Source: Paenibacillus sp. Soil750 (GTDB lineage: Bacteria; Bacillota; Bacilli; Paenibacillales; NBRC-103111). From it: DNA of 64,000 nt. The DNA lies in assembly GCF_001428045.1 (NCBI RefSeq), contig NZ_LMSD01000001.1, positions 558,001-622,000 on the forward strand. The letters run 5' to 3'. Positions within the stretch are counted from its first letter, which is position 1. The number at the start of each line of letters is the position of its first letter. The notes beneath the pieces are model-generated. The model did no database searches. It worked only from the letters and a program-made list of their open reading frames with translations, and was not told the DNA's origin. This document shows positions 1 through 8,687 of this stretch, one piece after another. The translations under genes were made by a program, and so were the position numbers.

Positions 1-2
1 TA

Positions 3-1862
3 CAACTGTATGAAGGTAAACACCATGAAGCCTTGCTTCCCAATCTTCCCCTACTGTTTACAACAGGCAAGGGCTATGAAACGTTCCGTGCACGATATTG
101 GGAAATGTTGACGGATGCGATCATCGCGAGCTTCTACAAACCGATCGCTGATTGGTGCGAAAAGCACGGTAAGAAATTCACCGCACATTTGAAAGCGGAG
201 GAAAGTCCATTTTTTCAGCTATCGTATAGCGGGTCTTGTTTTCAGGTTTTAAAATACGTAGAAACGCCGGCCATAGACGCTTTAGAACGCTTCCCCGGCA
301 ATAACTTTTACCCCCGTATTGCTCACTCGATCGCGATGCAGCAAGGCAGAGATGGGGCGCTGGTTGAAGCGATGGGAGGCAGCGGCTGGGGTGTGTCGCC
401 GGAATCCTTCACCAATTATGTCATGTGGCTGGCAGGTCACGGTGTGGAACATTTCGTGCTCCACTTGAACCAGCTGAAACTTACAACACAAGCTGTACAG
501 GACTGGCCGCCTTCGATGCCGAGCCATCTGACATGGAAGGACGCATTCCCTGCTTTGCTTGCCTCGATCAAAGAGCAGGCGGCTCAGCTCCCGAATTTGC
601 GAGCGAATCCGGAGGTGCTGATCGTGACCCCAACCCGCGGTATCATGGCGCATTTCGATACAACCGATGCGATGCAAATGAACGAGCACGATGGCTCGAA
701 CATTCCTTCAAGCACGGCAGGGATTCTCAATGCCAAAATGCTGGCGCTCGTTGAGGCATGCCACGCGGAAGGACTTCATTATGAGTTAAGCGAGGAGCGG
801 TTCATTGAGGAGTCTGGTCTCTTTATGGATGGTGCACTTCGGATTGGGATGCGGGACTATACGCATGTGCTGATTGCTGACGGCTGCCGATGGAAGGATC
901 CTGCAATCGAAGAACGTCTTCGTTCTGTGGGAATTACCGTATGTCATCCGGAGGATTGGCGGGATATATTGCCGATAAAGGCTTCAGCCGCAGTCTCTGC
1001 AGCTGTGACTTCAGATTTGAAACAGACACCATGGGTGGCGGAATCACCGCAATGGAACCAAATCCTTGTGGAACTGCAGCAGCAAGAGTCTGGTAAGCTG
1101 CTAGTTGAATTAAACCTAGAGGAATCCGAGTCCTTCGGTGGAATGACGCTCTTACTTCTCGATGCTGTGAGTGAGGTTTGGGTGAATGGCAAGCCTATGG
1201 AGCTGTTACCGACGACTAGTGGGTACGAAGGTGACATCTCTGTTGCTCAAATCGACGGCAAATCGAAGCTGATGCTCGAGGTAACGCGTTTGCCAGAGGG
1301 AGAAGCTTTCCCAATCGCGTTCCTGCGCGGTAATTTCGCCGTTAAGAGCAAAGCAGCGTTGATCGAGAAGGATGAGCATCAATGGATGTTGGAGGGGCCT
1401 CTCGAGCTGTCGCCGATCTCAGATGTGATCGACAGTGCTAACTTGATTGAATCCGGATTTCCGTATGCAAGTTCACCGATAGCAATGAGGAAAATGGTAT
1501 TTCTGGATGCCTCGGAACGCGGTGCCATTCAGTTGACTGATCTATGGGCAGATGCTGCATTCGTCAAATTGGGTGGGCAAGAGCTTGGTTGGTGTTGGGG
1601 GCCTCATTGGTCCGTACCGCTTCCTCAATCCCTTCAAGGAGGATCTTATGAGCTTGAGGTGCTGTTATATCCAAGTACCTTCAACATGTACGGACCCCAT
1701 CACCATCTGGACGGAGATCGTTATTTAACGAGTCCTGACCAGTACAAAGGGATTAAAAATTTTGCAGATCGTCCCGATGCTCCTGAACAAACGCGAGTGA
1801 GCTGCGCTCATTTCGTCAAATGGGGCATGTCAGGCGACGTTCAGTTACTGCACTGGAAATGA
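3..1862 (+). CDS. Large glycoside hydrolase-like protein, 3' part only (GH106/rhamnosidase-like?)
   Basis: The frame is open from the first bases of the window, so the gene starts upstream and only about 619 C-terminal codons are seen. Visible features are a W-rich catalytic-type region in the first 200 residues (FTAHLKAEESPF, AMGGSGWGVSPESF, then HGVEHFVLHLNQ), a middle alpha/beta part, and a C-terminal beta-sandwich-like region (VWVNGKPMEL, VKLGGQELGWCWGPHW) that resembles the galactose-binding-like tail of large glycosidases. The overall pattern recalls unsaturated-rhamnogalacturonan or alpha-L-rhamnosidase GH106-type enzymes, but that family call comes from memory of such sequences. It is followed by a hairpin terminator. 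No secretion signal can be judged because the start is missing. Confidence 0.5.
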   Translation, partial: QLYEGKHHEALLPNLPLLFTTGKGYETFRARYWEMLTDAIIASFYKPIADWCEKHGKKFTAHLKAEESPFFQLSYSGSCFQVLKYVETPAIDALERFPGNNFYPRIAHSIAMQQGRDGALVEAMGGSGWGVSPESFTNYVMWLAGHGVEHFVLHLNQLKLTTQAVQDWPPSMPSHLTWKDAFPALLASIKEQAAQLPNLRANPEVLIVTPTRGIMAHFDTTDAMQMNEHDGSNIPSSTAGILNAKMLALVEACHAEGLHYELSEERFIEESGLFMDGALRIGMRDYTHVLIADGCRWKDPAIEERLRSVGITVCHPEDWRDILPIKASAAVSAAVTSDLKQTPWVAESPQWNQILVELQQQESGKLLVELNLEESESFGGMTLLLLDAVSEVWVNGKPMELLPTTSGYEGDISVAQIDGKSKLMLEVTRLPEGEAFPIAFLRGNFAVKSKAALIEKDEHQWMLEGPLELSPISDVIDSANLIESGFPYASSPIAMRKMVFLDASERGAIQLTDLWADAAFVKLGGQELGWCWGPHWSVPLPQSLQGGSYELEVLLYPSTFNMYGPHHHLDGDRYLTSPDQYKGIKNFADRPDAPEQTRVSCAHFVKWGMSGDVQLLHWK

Positions 1863-1891
1863 GTGTGCCTGAATACCACTAAGTTCGCAAG

Positions 1892-1947
1892 AAACCTGCC
1901 CTTGATATGGAAGTTGCCGCATTGTGGGAACGAGGGCAGGTTTTATA
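1892..1947 (+). terminator. Rho-independent terminator after the first gene
   Basis: AAACCTGCCC at 1892-1901 pairs with GGGCAGGTTT at 1934-1943, and a short T run follows. The loop is long (about 32 nt) and may hold an inner stem. Confidence 0.65.
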
Positions 1948-1956
1948 AGATATGAA

Positions 1957-1971
1957 ATGTAAGCGCTATTA
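1957..1971 (+). promoter_or_regulatory. cre-like box at a gene-truncation junction
   Basis: ATGTAAGCGCTATTA matches the CcpA-box pattern WTGNAANCGNWNNCW at all but one defined position. It sits exactly where the broken beta-helix frame begins, so it may be a leftover promoter element joined to a gene tail. Confidence 0.35.
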
Positions 1972-3144
1972 ACCTTTGATAATATCGATATTGAGCGAGT
2001 GACCAATACCAACGATAGCACGCGTACATGGGCCTACTTTATCATTCGAAATGCCGATGGCTTCGGTGGCGGTACGATTAATACGTTGAATGTCAAAAAT
2101 ATTCTAGTCCGCGATGCAGGAACGACTTTAGGGACATTGAAAGGCTACAGCAGCACGAAAAACATCAGCAATATTACATTTAATAACATTGTTATGCCGG
2201 GCAGTGCGACACCTGCGCAAAATTTAGCACAAATGAACATCCTCAATCGAGCTTATCATACACCTGTGACTATCCTGCCAACGCAAATTGCAGAACCTGT
2301 GCAACGACCAAATTTAGCGCTGAATAAACCAGCTACAGCCTCATCTTCTGCTGCTGCGCCGAGTCTTTCTTTTGATGGAAACTTTGGTACGAGATGGGGT
2401 TCGAGCTATACAGATGCAGAGTGGATCTATGTGGACCTAGGCTCCCCGGTGTATGTGTATGCCGTAAAGCTTTACTGGGAAGCTGCATATGGCAAAAGTT
2501 ATCAAATTCAAGTATCAAATGATGCAGTCAACTGGACAAATGTATTTAGCACGACGACTGGAGATGGCGGTGTCGATGATATAAGCTTTACGCCTACTGT
2601 GGCTCGTTATGTGAAAATGAATGGCACCTTGCGAGGCTCCTCATACGGCTACTCCCTTTGGGAGTTTGAAGTGAACGGAACGGTAGGCAACTTAGCAATA
2701 GGAGCTAGTGTTTCGGCCACCAGCTCAGTTGAGAATACGAATTTCTCCACTGTGAAAATCAATGATGGGCAGCGCAATACCATAACAGGTTCTATGGGAT
2801 GGACCAGTAACAACAGCTTAACAACGAATCATACAGAGTCAGTGACGCTCGATATGGGGGCTAGTAAGACCATTTCGAAGGTCGATCTGTATCCACGAAA
2901 TGACGCAGGCAATATCGGTCAGAACTTTCCGATCGATTTCACGATTAAGACATCTACAGATAATGTGAATTGGTCGACGGTGGTTACACGTACGGGCTAT
3001 GCGCAGCCGGGGAATGCTGTTCAGAGTTTTGCGTTTTCTGCGGTATCTGCAAGATATGTGAAAATCGAAGGGACGAATCTGCGACCGAACCCAAGCGATG
3101 CGAATCGGTATCGGATGGCTTTTGCTGAGGTTGAAGTGTACTGA
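1963..3144 (+). pseudogene. 5'-truncated beta-helix protein with two F5/8C domains
   Basis: The open frame starts right after an in-frame TAA at 1960 and begins in the middle of a right-handed beta-helix domain (LTFDNIDIERVTNTND, then ISNITFNNIVMPG). There is no signal peptide and no convincing Shine-Dalgarno before the first possible GTG at 1999. Two discoidin/F5-8C domains follow, at roughly residues 110-240 (NLALNKPATASS, FDGNFGTRWGSSY) and 241-393 (NLAIGASVSATSSVE). Such modules bind polysaccharide in secreted enzymes. The beta-helix tail recalls GH28/GH49-type hydrolases, but too little remains to choose. I infer that the front of the gene was deleted. A bidirectional terminator follows. 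Confidence 0.7.
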
Positions 3145-3162
3145 TATTGATATTTGTAGAGA

Positions 3163-3200
3163 TGACCACGTTAGCCTTTGGGCTGATGTGGTTATTTTTT
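3163..3200. terminator. Bidirectional terminator between convergent genes
   Basis: GACCACGTTAGCC pairs with GGCTGATGTGGTT (with G-T pairs) around a TTTG loop. A T run on the plus side and an A-rich left flank let it serve both the truncated gene and the AraC gene that converges on it. Confidence 0.7.
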
Positions 3201-4049
3201 CATTGATGGCTGGTTGGCAGTTGTAACGCCATCCCGATACTGGCTGGGTGAGATACCATACAACTTCTTGAACATCCGACTAAGATGCAGCTGATCCGTA
3301 TACCCCACAGAGTATGCGATCTCCTTTATCGAAAGTGACGTACTCGTCAGCAGCTCACATGCTTTGCTCAGCCGGATCTCGCCTAAGTAGTGCTGAGGCG
3401 GTGTCCCGATGGCTGCTTTGAAAAGGCTCGTGATGTATTTACGGCTGAGCCCCAGTGTTTGCGCCATTTCCTCGATCGTAATCGTTCGGGCATAGTTGTT
3501 TTTCATAAAAGAGATCGCCTGCGCCACGTACAAGTCTTTCATGGTTTTCTGCTGCGAGAATGAGGACTCATGTTGAGAGGACTCCAGCAACAAGGCTAGA
3601 AAGGCATACAGCGCCGAAGTCAACTGTAACGGTTTGCTGTAAACCTGCTGGTTCGCATCAAACAGTTTGTTGAAGCACTGCCTGATTTCCAACTCCCGAT
3701 TGCATGTAATGACGGGATTGTCTGGTGTAAAGCCAGCTTGCCGCAAATAATCTTGGACGATGCCACCGCCGAATGCGACCCAGGAAAAGTCCCATGGCTC
3801 CTTCTCGTCCGCTTGAAAAAAAGAAACGACATAGGGAGATATCAGAAAAACATGTCCCTGAGATAAGTGATACGTTTCATCGCCGACACGATAAATACCC
3901 TTGCCACTGTGAATATAGAAGATTTTATAGCTTTGCTTAATCGCAGGTCCCCAAGACTGACCCCCGACGCATTGTTCCGTGCCCGTGTAGTAGAATTGGA
4001 TATCTTGTTGGGCTTCAATCAAGTACTGTGCAATTTTATGGTTGGCCAT
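3192..4049 (-). CDS. AraC-family transcriptional regulator with cupin sensor domain
   Basis: A protein of about 285 aa. The N-terminal half looks like a sugar-sensing AraC cupin domain (GKGIYRVGDETYHLSQGHV, VVSFFQADEKEPWDFSWVAF). The C-terminal 100 residues carry two helix-turn-helix motifs with the signature KEIAYSVGYTDQLHLSRMFK and end in YGISPSQYR. The start at 4049 (MANHKIAQ) is preferred because GGGAG lies 9 nt upstream; the more distal start at 4070 has no ribosome binding site. It is a cytoplasmic one-component regulator, probably for neighbouring carbohydrate genes. The target is not visible. Confidence 0.9.
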   Translation of the reverse strand: MANHKIAQYLIEAQQDIQFYYTGTEQCVGGQSWGPAIKQSYKIFYIHSGKGIYRVGDETYHLSQGHVFLISPYVVSFFQADEKEPWDFSWVAFGGGIVQDYLRQAGFTPDNPVITCNRELEIRQCFNKLFDANQQVYSKPLQLTSALYAFLALLLESSQHESSFSQQKTMKDLYVAQAISFMKNNYARTITIEEMAQTLGLSRKYITSLFKAAIGTPPQHYLGEIRLSKACELLTSTSLSIKEIAYSVGYTDQLHLSRMFKKLYGISPSQYRDGVTTANQPSMKK

Positions 4050-4164
4050 CGGCAGCTGCTCCCTATACATATTGAAAGAAAATATGTCTTTATGCTATAT
4101 AGTGCTTCCATTTTATTATAGCAGTGACTTCCGATATGGACTAGAATGAACTCAATTCATATGA

Positions 4165-4323
4165 ATTCATTACAAAGCCAACGCAGATGCGGTCATTTTG
4201 CTATACAAGATTGGTGAACTACCGCCAGCAGGGAGCAGCGGACACGAAAGCTTGGTGAAGACATTGCAAGGCTTCCAACAGCTGGAGGAGATTTTAAACA
4301 GCGCCAATTTATCTAAAACTTGA
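4165..4323 (+). pseudogene. Orphan C-terminal gene fragment
   Basis: A 52-codon open stretch with no start codon or ribosome binding site. It begins after an in-frame TGA at 4162 and reads KANADAVILLYKIGELPPAG and onward to a TGA at 4321. The composition is protein-like (amphipathic helix GFQQLEEILNS), so I read it as the tail of a lost gene. The family is not recognised. Confidence 0.35.
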
Positions 4324-4357
4324 AAGTTTAAATTGACCATAAGAGGAGATCATGCAA

Positions 4358-5341
4358 ATGGAATACAATTATTTAGGCAGGTCTGGGCTGCGTGTAAGTA
4401 AGCTTTGTTTGGGTACGATGAATTTTGGTGTCGATACGGAGCAGGCCGAAGCGTTCCGCATAATGGATGCTGCATTGGATGCGGGCATTCAGTTCTTTGA
4501 TACCGCTGATATTTACGGTTGGGGAGCAAACTCTGGCGCCACGGAGACGATTATCGGCAACTGGTTCGCGCAAGGCGGTAACCGCAGGGAACGAGTTGTA
4601 TTGGCGACCAAAGTATATGAAAAACTTCACAAGCCACTATACGGACCCAACGATGAGAGTGGCTTATCCTTATACAAAATCCGCCGCCATTTCGAAGATT
4701 CGCTTCGCCGTCTGCAAACAGATCATGTGGAGCTTTACCAAATGCATCACATTGACCGCCGTACGCCGTGGGAGGAGATTTGGGGTGCTTTTGAGGGACT
4801 CGTCAATCAGGGCAAAATCGATTATATCGGCTCCAGCAATTTTGCGGGCTGGCACTTGATGAAGGCGCAGGCAGCAGCCAAAGAGCGCCATTTCCTGGGG
4901 CTTGTGAGCGAGCAGCATAAATATCATTTGCTGAACCGCCTCCCAGAGTTGGAAGTGTTGCCAGCCGCTCAGGATTTGGGACTAGGTGTCGTCGTGTGGA
5001 GCCCGCTAGCGGGTGGACTGCTTGGCGGCAATGCGCTTTCAGCTGACAAAGGTACGCGAAGAAGCAGACAAAGTGAGGCGCTCGTAGCTAAGCATCGTAA
5101 TCAGCTGGAAGATTTTGTAAGTTTGTGCGGCGATCTAGGTGAAAAACCCGCGCATGTGGCGTTAGCTTGGCTGCTCGCCAACCCGACCGTGACAGCGCCA
5201 ATTATCGGGCCGCGTACGGTGGAGCAGCTGCTAGACACGCTCCGAGCGGTAGAAATTAAGTTGGATGAAGCGACACTGAAGGAGCTGGATCGGATTTTCC
5301 CAGGGCCAGGCGGAGCAGCTCCCGAGGCTTACGCTTGGTAA
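4358..5341 (+). CDS. Aldo/keto reductase
   Basis: A 327-aa NADPH-dependent aldo/keto reductase of the YajO/Kv-beta-like group. It has the TIM-barrel start YLGRSGLRVSKLCLGTMNFG, the catalytic Asp/Tyr segment FDTADIYGWG, Lys in LATKVY, His in YQMHHID, and the C-terminal cofactor region ANPTVTAPIIGPRTVEQL. Start 4358 lies 9 nt after GAGGAG; the ATG six bases earlier is only 3 nt from it and is unlikely. It probably forms a co-transcribed set with the SDR and ThuA-like genes downstream. The substrate (a sugar or aldehyde) cannot be told. Confidence 0.93.
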   Translation: MEYNYLGRSGLRVSKLCLGTMNFGVDTEQAEAFRIMDAALDAGIQFFDTADIYGWGANSGATETIIGNWFAQGGNRRERVVLATKVYEKLHKPLYGPNDESGLSLYKIRRHFEDSLRRLQTDHVELYQMHHIDRRTPWEEIWGAFEGLVNQGKIDYIGSSNFAGWHLMKAQAAAKERHFLGLVSEQHKYHLLNRLPELEVLPAAQDLGLGVVVWSPLAGGLLGGNALSADKGTRRSRQSEALVAKHRNQLEDFVSLCGDLGEKPAHVALAWLLANPTVTAPIIGPRTVEQLLDTLRAVEIKLDEATLKELDRIFPGPGGAAPEAYAW

Positions 5342-5402
5342 GGCGTCCTCTGCGGAGAGTCAAGTCGGTTACGATTACAAATAAATGAAAGGAGCTGCTC
5401 CT

Positions 5403-6134
5403 ATGAAGAACAATCGATGGGCTTTGGTTACCGGAGCGGACCGAGGGCTTGGCCTCGCCTTGGTCAAAGGACTATTGGCACGAGGTTATGATGTATGGGC
5501 AGGGCAGTATGCGGAGGAATGTCAGGCATTGCAAGAGTTGGAGGCAGCCTATGGTAAGCGGGTACGTCCTATTCATCTGGACATCAGCGATGCGAAGAGC
5601 GTAGCGGAAGCACTGCGTACGGTGGCTGCTGAAACGGAGCAGCTGGATCTGCTCATTAATAATGGAGCCATTCTGGGGAACATTTCCACCACGATTCAGG
5701 ATGAGTTGGATTTTGAAGACATCGAGCAAGTGTTTCGTGTAAACACATTGGGAGCATTACGTATGACGAACGGACTGATTGAACTTATTTTAAAAAGCAC
5801 CGATAAGATCATTGTGAATATCTCGTCTGAAGCAGGCAGCGTCGGGGCAAGTAAGCGAACAGCTTGGTATGCTTACTGCATGTCCAAGTCTGCGCTCAAC
5901 ATGCAATCGCAGCTCGTTCATAACCAAATTTCTCCGCTAGGCGGCAAAGTGCTGGTTGTGCATCCCGGGCATGTACAGTCCTACATGAAGGGTGAGTTTG
6001 ATGAGACTGCCAAGCTGTCGCCAGAGCAATCCTCTCAGCACATTCTCGGCCTCCTTGAGCAGCGGCTTGGACCTGATTGGCCGGATCAGGCGCTGGCACT
6101 GACCGACTACCAAGGCGAACAATGGCCGTGGTAA
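5403..6134 (+). CDS. Short-chain dehydrogenase/reductase
   Basis: A 243-aa classical SDR. It has the nucleotide-binding motif TGADRGLG at the N terminus, LINNGAI in place of NNAG, a catalytic Ser in NISSEAGS, and the YxxxK motif as YCMSK. The ATG at 5403 sits 8 nt after AAAGGAG; the upstream ATG at 5385 actually overlaps that ribosome binding site. It lies 61 nt after the aldo/keto reductase and is likely in the same operon. Substrate unknown. Confidence 0.9.
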   Translation: MKNNRWALVTGADRGLGLALVKGLLARGYDVWAGQYAEECQALQELEAAYGKRVRPIHLDISDAKSVAEALRTVAAETEQLDLLINNGAILGNISTTIQDELDFEDIEQVFRVNTLGALRMTNGLIELILKSTDKIIVNISSEAGSVGASKRTAWYAYCMSKSALNMQSQLVHNQISPLGGKVLVVHPGHVQSYMKGEFDETAKLSPEQSSQHILGLLEQRLGPDWPDQALALTDYQGEQWPW

Positions 6135-6171
6135 GATATGGTGACATGAAGTAAAAAGGAGATGGATTCGT

Positions 6172-6810
6172 ATGGCAAGTATACCTACCTTGCTTCTTGG
6201 CAATAACGACGATGCGCCGTACCATACGTTGCGTGCGGTGCAGGAGCTGATTATCGATAATCTTGGGGCGTCTTTTCAAGTGACAGCGGCAGAAGGGACC
6301 ACACACCTAGTGGACGTCCTCCAGCCCTATCCGTTAGTCGTTTCCTACTTAGATATTTGGAACAAAGTACCTGCGGCGGAGGAAACAGCAGGTCTCCTCC
6401 AATATGTTGCTGGCGGAGGTGGACTGCTCGTCATCCATAACGGCATCTCGATCCAGGGCAGCCCAGAGCTTAGCCAGTTAATTGGAGCTCGATTCACGGG
6501 GCACCCGGCTTACACGACACTCCCCTTCACGAAGACGGAGAGCAATCATCCGTTGACGAACGGACTCGAGCCGTTCCAGATGGACGAAGAACCGTACCGC
6601 TTCGAACTAGACCCGTTCGCGCCAATCGAGCTCCTTCTTACGTACACGCACGAAGGCAAAGAATGGCCTGCAGCATGGACACGCACATATGGGTTGGGCA
6701 GAGTCGTTTACCTGATGCCAGGCCATCATCCACTATCTTTTCAAACGGAGGCTTATGGGAGGTGGATTCGTTCCGCAGGCCTTTGGGCAGCAGGCGTGCC
6801 GCTAACCTAA
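6172..6810 (+). CDS. ThuA-like domain protein
   Basis: A 212-aa protein with the ThuA (trehalose utilisation) class-I glutamine-amidotransferase-like fold. Typical elements are an alternating hydrophobic start (TLLLGNNDDAPYHTLRAV), GGGGLLVIHNGIS in the middle, FTGHPAYTTLPF, and a C-terminal GRVVYLMPGHHPLSF. AAAAGGAG precedes the start. ThuA proteins occur in sugar-oxidation clusters and often pair with Gfo/Idh or AKR enzymes, which fits the two genes upstream. Its biochemical reaction is not established. A strong terminator follows. Confidence 0.85.
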   Translation: MASIPTLLLGNNDDAPYHTLRAVQELIIDNLGASFQVTAAEGTTHLVDVLQPYPLVVSYLDIWNKVPAAEETAGLLQYVAGGGGLLVIHNGISIQGSPELSQLIGARFTGHPAYTTLPFTKTESNHPLTNGLEPFQMDEEPYRFELDPFAPIELLLTYTHEGKEWPAAWTRTYGLGRVVYLMPGHHPLSFQTEAYGRWIRSAGLWAAGVPLT

Positions 6811-6840
6811 GATGACATTCAGCTCCATCTAGTAGACAGA

Positions 6841-6870
6841 AACCAGTGCCTGTATAGGCGCTGGTTTTTT
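6841..6870 (+). terminator. Rho-independent terminator of the AKR-SDR-ThuA operon
   Basis: AACCAGTGCC pairs with GGCGCTGGTT around TGTATA, followed by a T run. Confidence 0.9.
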
Positions 6871-6931
6871 GATTGTTTTATTCATTCAGTTCACACCCGA
6901 CTCCGCACTCGCAACCACACTGAACCTGAAC

Positions 6932-7060
6932 CCCGCCCCCAACCTTGCCCCCAACCTCGCCCCCAACCTCACCACCAACCCCAACCCAACCCAACCCAGC
7001 CCCAACCCGAACCCGAACCCGAACCCGAACCCGAACCCGAACCCGAACCCCAACCCCAAC
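6932..7060. repeat. C/A-rich tandem repeats (12-bp and AACCCG hexamer)
   Basis: The tract begins with about four 12-bp units of the form CCCCCAACCTNR. It then has an almost perfect (AACCCG)n run of nearly eight copies at 7004-7050. One strand is practically G-free outside the hexamers. Confidence 0.9.
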
Positions 7061-7438
7061 CCGAATGTTGTCAGGTTAGGTGAGCGGGTGGCATTCCGGA
7101 AGAGCTCCTGCTTGCGTGGAAGCGAGCAGGGGTTACACGCTTTCAACTTCCTCTCACATCATCCCGTCTACCCAATTCTCCCATCTTCCCTTACTCAAAA
7201 ATGCAAAAATACAACCTTTCGTAATGAATTATGGTCGAAATTGACAAATGCGTGCAAAAAGGCAACCAATTTAACGTATTTCATGAGAATCTCCTAAAAT
7301 TACTCCAAATTGATGCCTATTTGCATCAATTTCCAATAACGGTGGGGAAAACCATTCGAAAAGTGCTTTTTTGAATTTTTGACAGGGGCAGAGGACTTGA
7401 GGAATTGTGGACTAGAAGACCAGATTACTAGAAGAGTA

Positions 7439-7535
7439 GAAGAGAAGAGAAGAGAAGAGAAGAGAAGAGAAGAGAAGAGAAGAGAAGAAAAGAAAAGTAG
7501 AAGACCAGAAGACCAGAAGACTAGAAGACTAGAGG
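7439..7535. repeat. Purine-only AGAGA pentamer array and adjoining 9-bp repeats
   Basis: About eleven AGAGA/AGAAA pentamers run from 7439 to 7497, followed by four 9-bp units GAAGACCA/TA to 7535. An uninterrupted polypurine strand of this length can adopt non-B DNA and is prone to slippage. Confidence 0.9.
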
Positions 7536-7621
7536 AGACGTATTACACATTATGTCCTTACTACTCACTACTCATAGTGGGAGTCGGACCCCCGCCTTCC
7601 GTCCACACGCCCCCTCCCCAG

Positions 7622-7806
7622 ATAACGGACACAGGGGACGTTATTTGTATGTAATCGAGGTTTTAAAATTTCTAACGGACACAGTAGCCTCTATTCGCCA
7701 GAAACCAGCCATCAAACAGCATTTTATGCTACAATAACGTCTGTGATGTCCGTTAACTCCCCGAAAGAGCCACTCATCAAGGATTAACGTCCATGGTGTC
7801 CGTTAG
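7622..7806. repeat. Four copies of a 22-24 bp dispersed inverted element
   Basis: Copies at 7622-7644, 7672-7695, 7734-7756 and 7783-7806 share the form TAACGGACAC-n-GACGTTAT. The first two are in plus orientation and the last two in minus. The ends (ATAACG/CGTTAT) are inverted repeats, so each copy could form a small hairpin. The second copy is degenerate on its right side. Confidence 0.75.
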
Positions 7807-8006
7807 CGTAGCACTCTCCGACTCGCCCCCCCCAAAAATGCCGCAAAATGGCGATCCAATGCCCTACATTAGGCTACTTAACTAAGGCCAGAAATAAATA
7901 CATAAATATCTTTATATAGTCAATTTAAAGACTTGTCTTTTATATGTCCCCTTTCATACAATAGGAGAAGATAGTAAGTAACACCTTAGGATTGGAGCGC
8001 TGTGTG

Positions 8007-8687
8007 ATGCGTTTTAAAGATGTATTTTCCATCATCGGCCCCTCGATGATCGGTCCCTCCTCCTCGCATACCGCGGGTGCGATTCGTTTGGGACGCGTCG
8101 CCAGGCAGCTGCTAGGCGAGCAGCCGCTCAAAGCAGAGATCACGTTATACGGATCCTTCGCGGATACGTATCGAGGGCATGGCACGGATCTCGCGCTGGT
8201 TGGCGGGATTTTGGATTTTGAGACAGATGATCCACGTATTCCTCAAGCGGCAGATGAAGCAGAAGCGTTAGGCGTCGCTGTAGCTTTTCATATTAGTAAA
8301 GATAAAGCTGATCATCCGAACACGGTGGGTATTGTACTTACCTCAGAATCGCGGAAAGTCAGCATGAGAGGGGCCTCGATCGGTGGAGGCAATGTAGAAA
8401 TTATTAATGTTGATCAATTTGACGTGAAATTCACAGCGAATTATCCGACATTGGTCATTTCACATCATGATCGGCCAGGGATGATTGCAGATATTACGAC
8501 GCTGTTAGGCAGCAATCTAATCAATATTGGATTTATGGATTTGGATCGAAAAGGGCGGAACCGAGAAGCGATGACGGTCATTGAGACGGATGCATCCATT
8601 CCAGCTACTTTAATTGAACAAATGTTGCAGTTGCACATGATCACCGACGTTAGAAAAGTGGATCTTGCAGAAAGGGGCGACGCATGA
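8007..8687 (+). CDS. sdaAB: L-serine dehydratase, beta subunit
   Basis: A 226-aa beta chain of the iron-sulfur L-serine ammonia-lyase, which converts serine to pyruvate and ammonia in the cytoplasm with the alpha chain. The N terminus has the family signature SIIGPSMIGPSSSHTAGA. The C terminus is an ACT-like domain (TLVISHHDRPGMIADITTLL) that usually senses the amino acid. ATG 8007 has GGAG 9 nt upstream, which rules out the earlier TTG. The stop overlaps the start of sdaAA in ATGA, giving translational coupling. Confidence 0.96.
   Translation: MRFKDVFSIIGPSMIGPSSSHTAGAIRLGRVARQLLGEQPLKAEITLYGSFADTYRGHGTDLALVGGILDFETDDPRIPQAADEAEALGVAVAFHISKDKADHPNTVGIVLTSESRKVSMRGASIGGGNVEIINVDQFDVKFTANYPTLVISHHDRPGMIADITTLLGSNLINIGFMDLDRKGRNREAMTVIETDASIPATLIEQMLQLHMITDVRKVDLAERGDA

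Larger units (their letters stand above)
6871..8006. other. Repeat-rich non-coding spacer of about 1.1 kb
   Basis: No believable gene is present. The stretch holds 12-bp and 6-bp C/A-rich tandem repeats (6932-7060), a purine-only 5-bp repeat (7439-7497) with adjoining 9-bp repeats, and four copies of a dispersed inverted element (7622-7806). Open frames across it encode only Asn-Pro, Arg-Glu or Lys runs, as expected from simple repeats. The last 100 nt are A/T-rich and probably carry the sdaAB promoter. Confidence 0.8.

Noticed and set aside
6869..7297. 142-codon frame with Asn-Pro repeats
   Set aside because: It is made by the AACCCG hexamer and related C/A repeats; the flanks have no protein-like composition and it starts inside a terminator.
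7379..7654. 91-codon Arg/Glu-rich frame
   Set aside because: It is the translation of the AGAGA purine repeat, without a ribosome site or conserved flanks.
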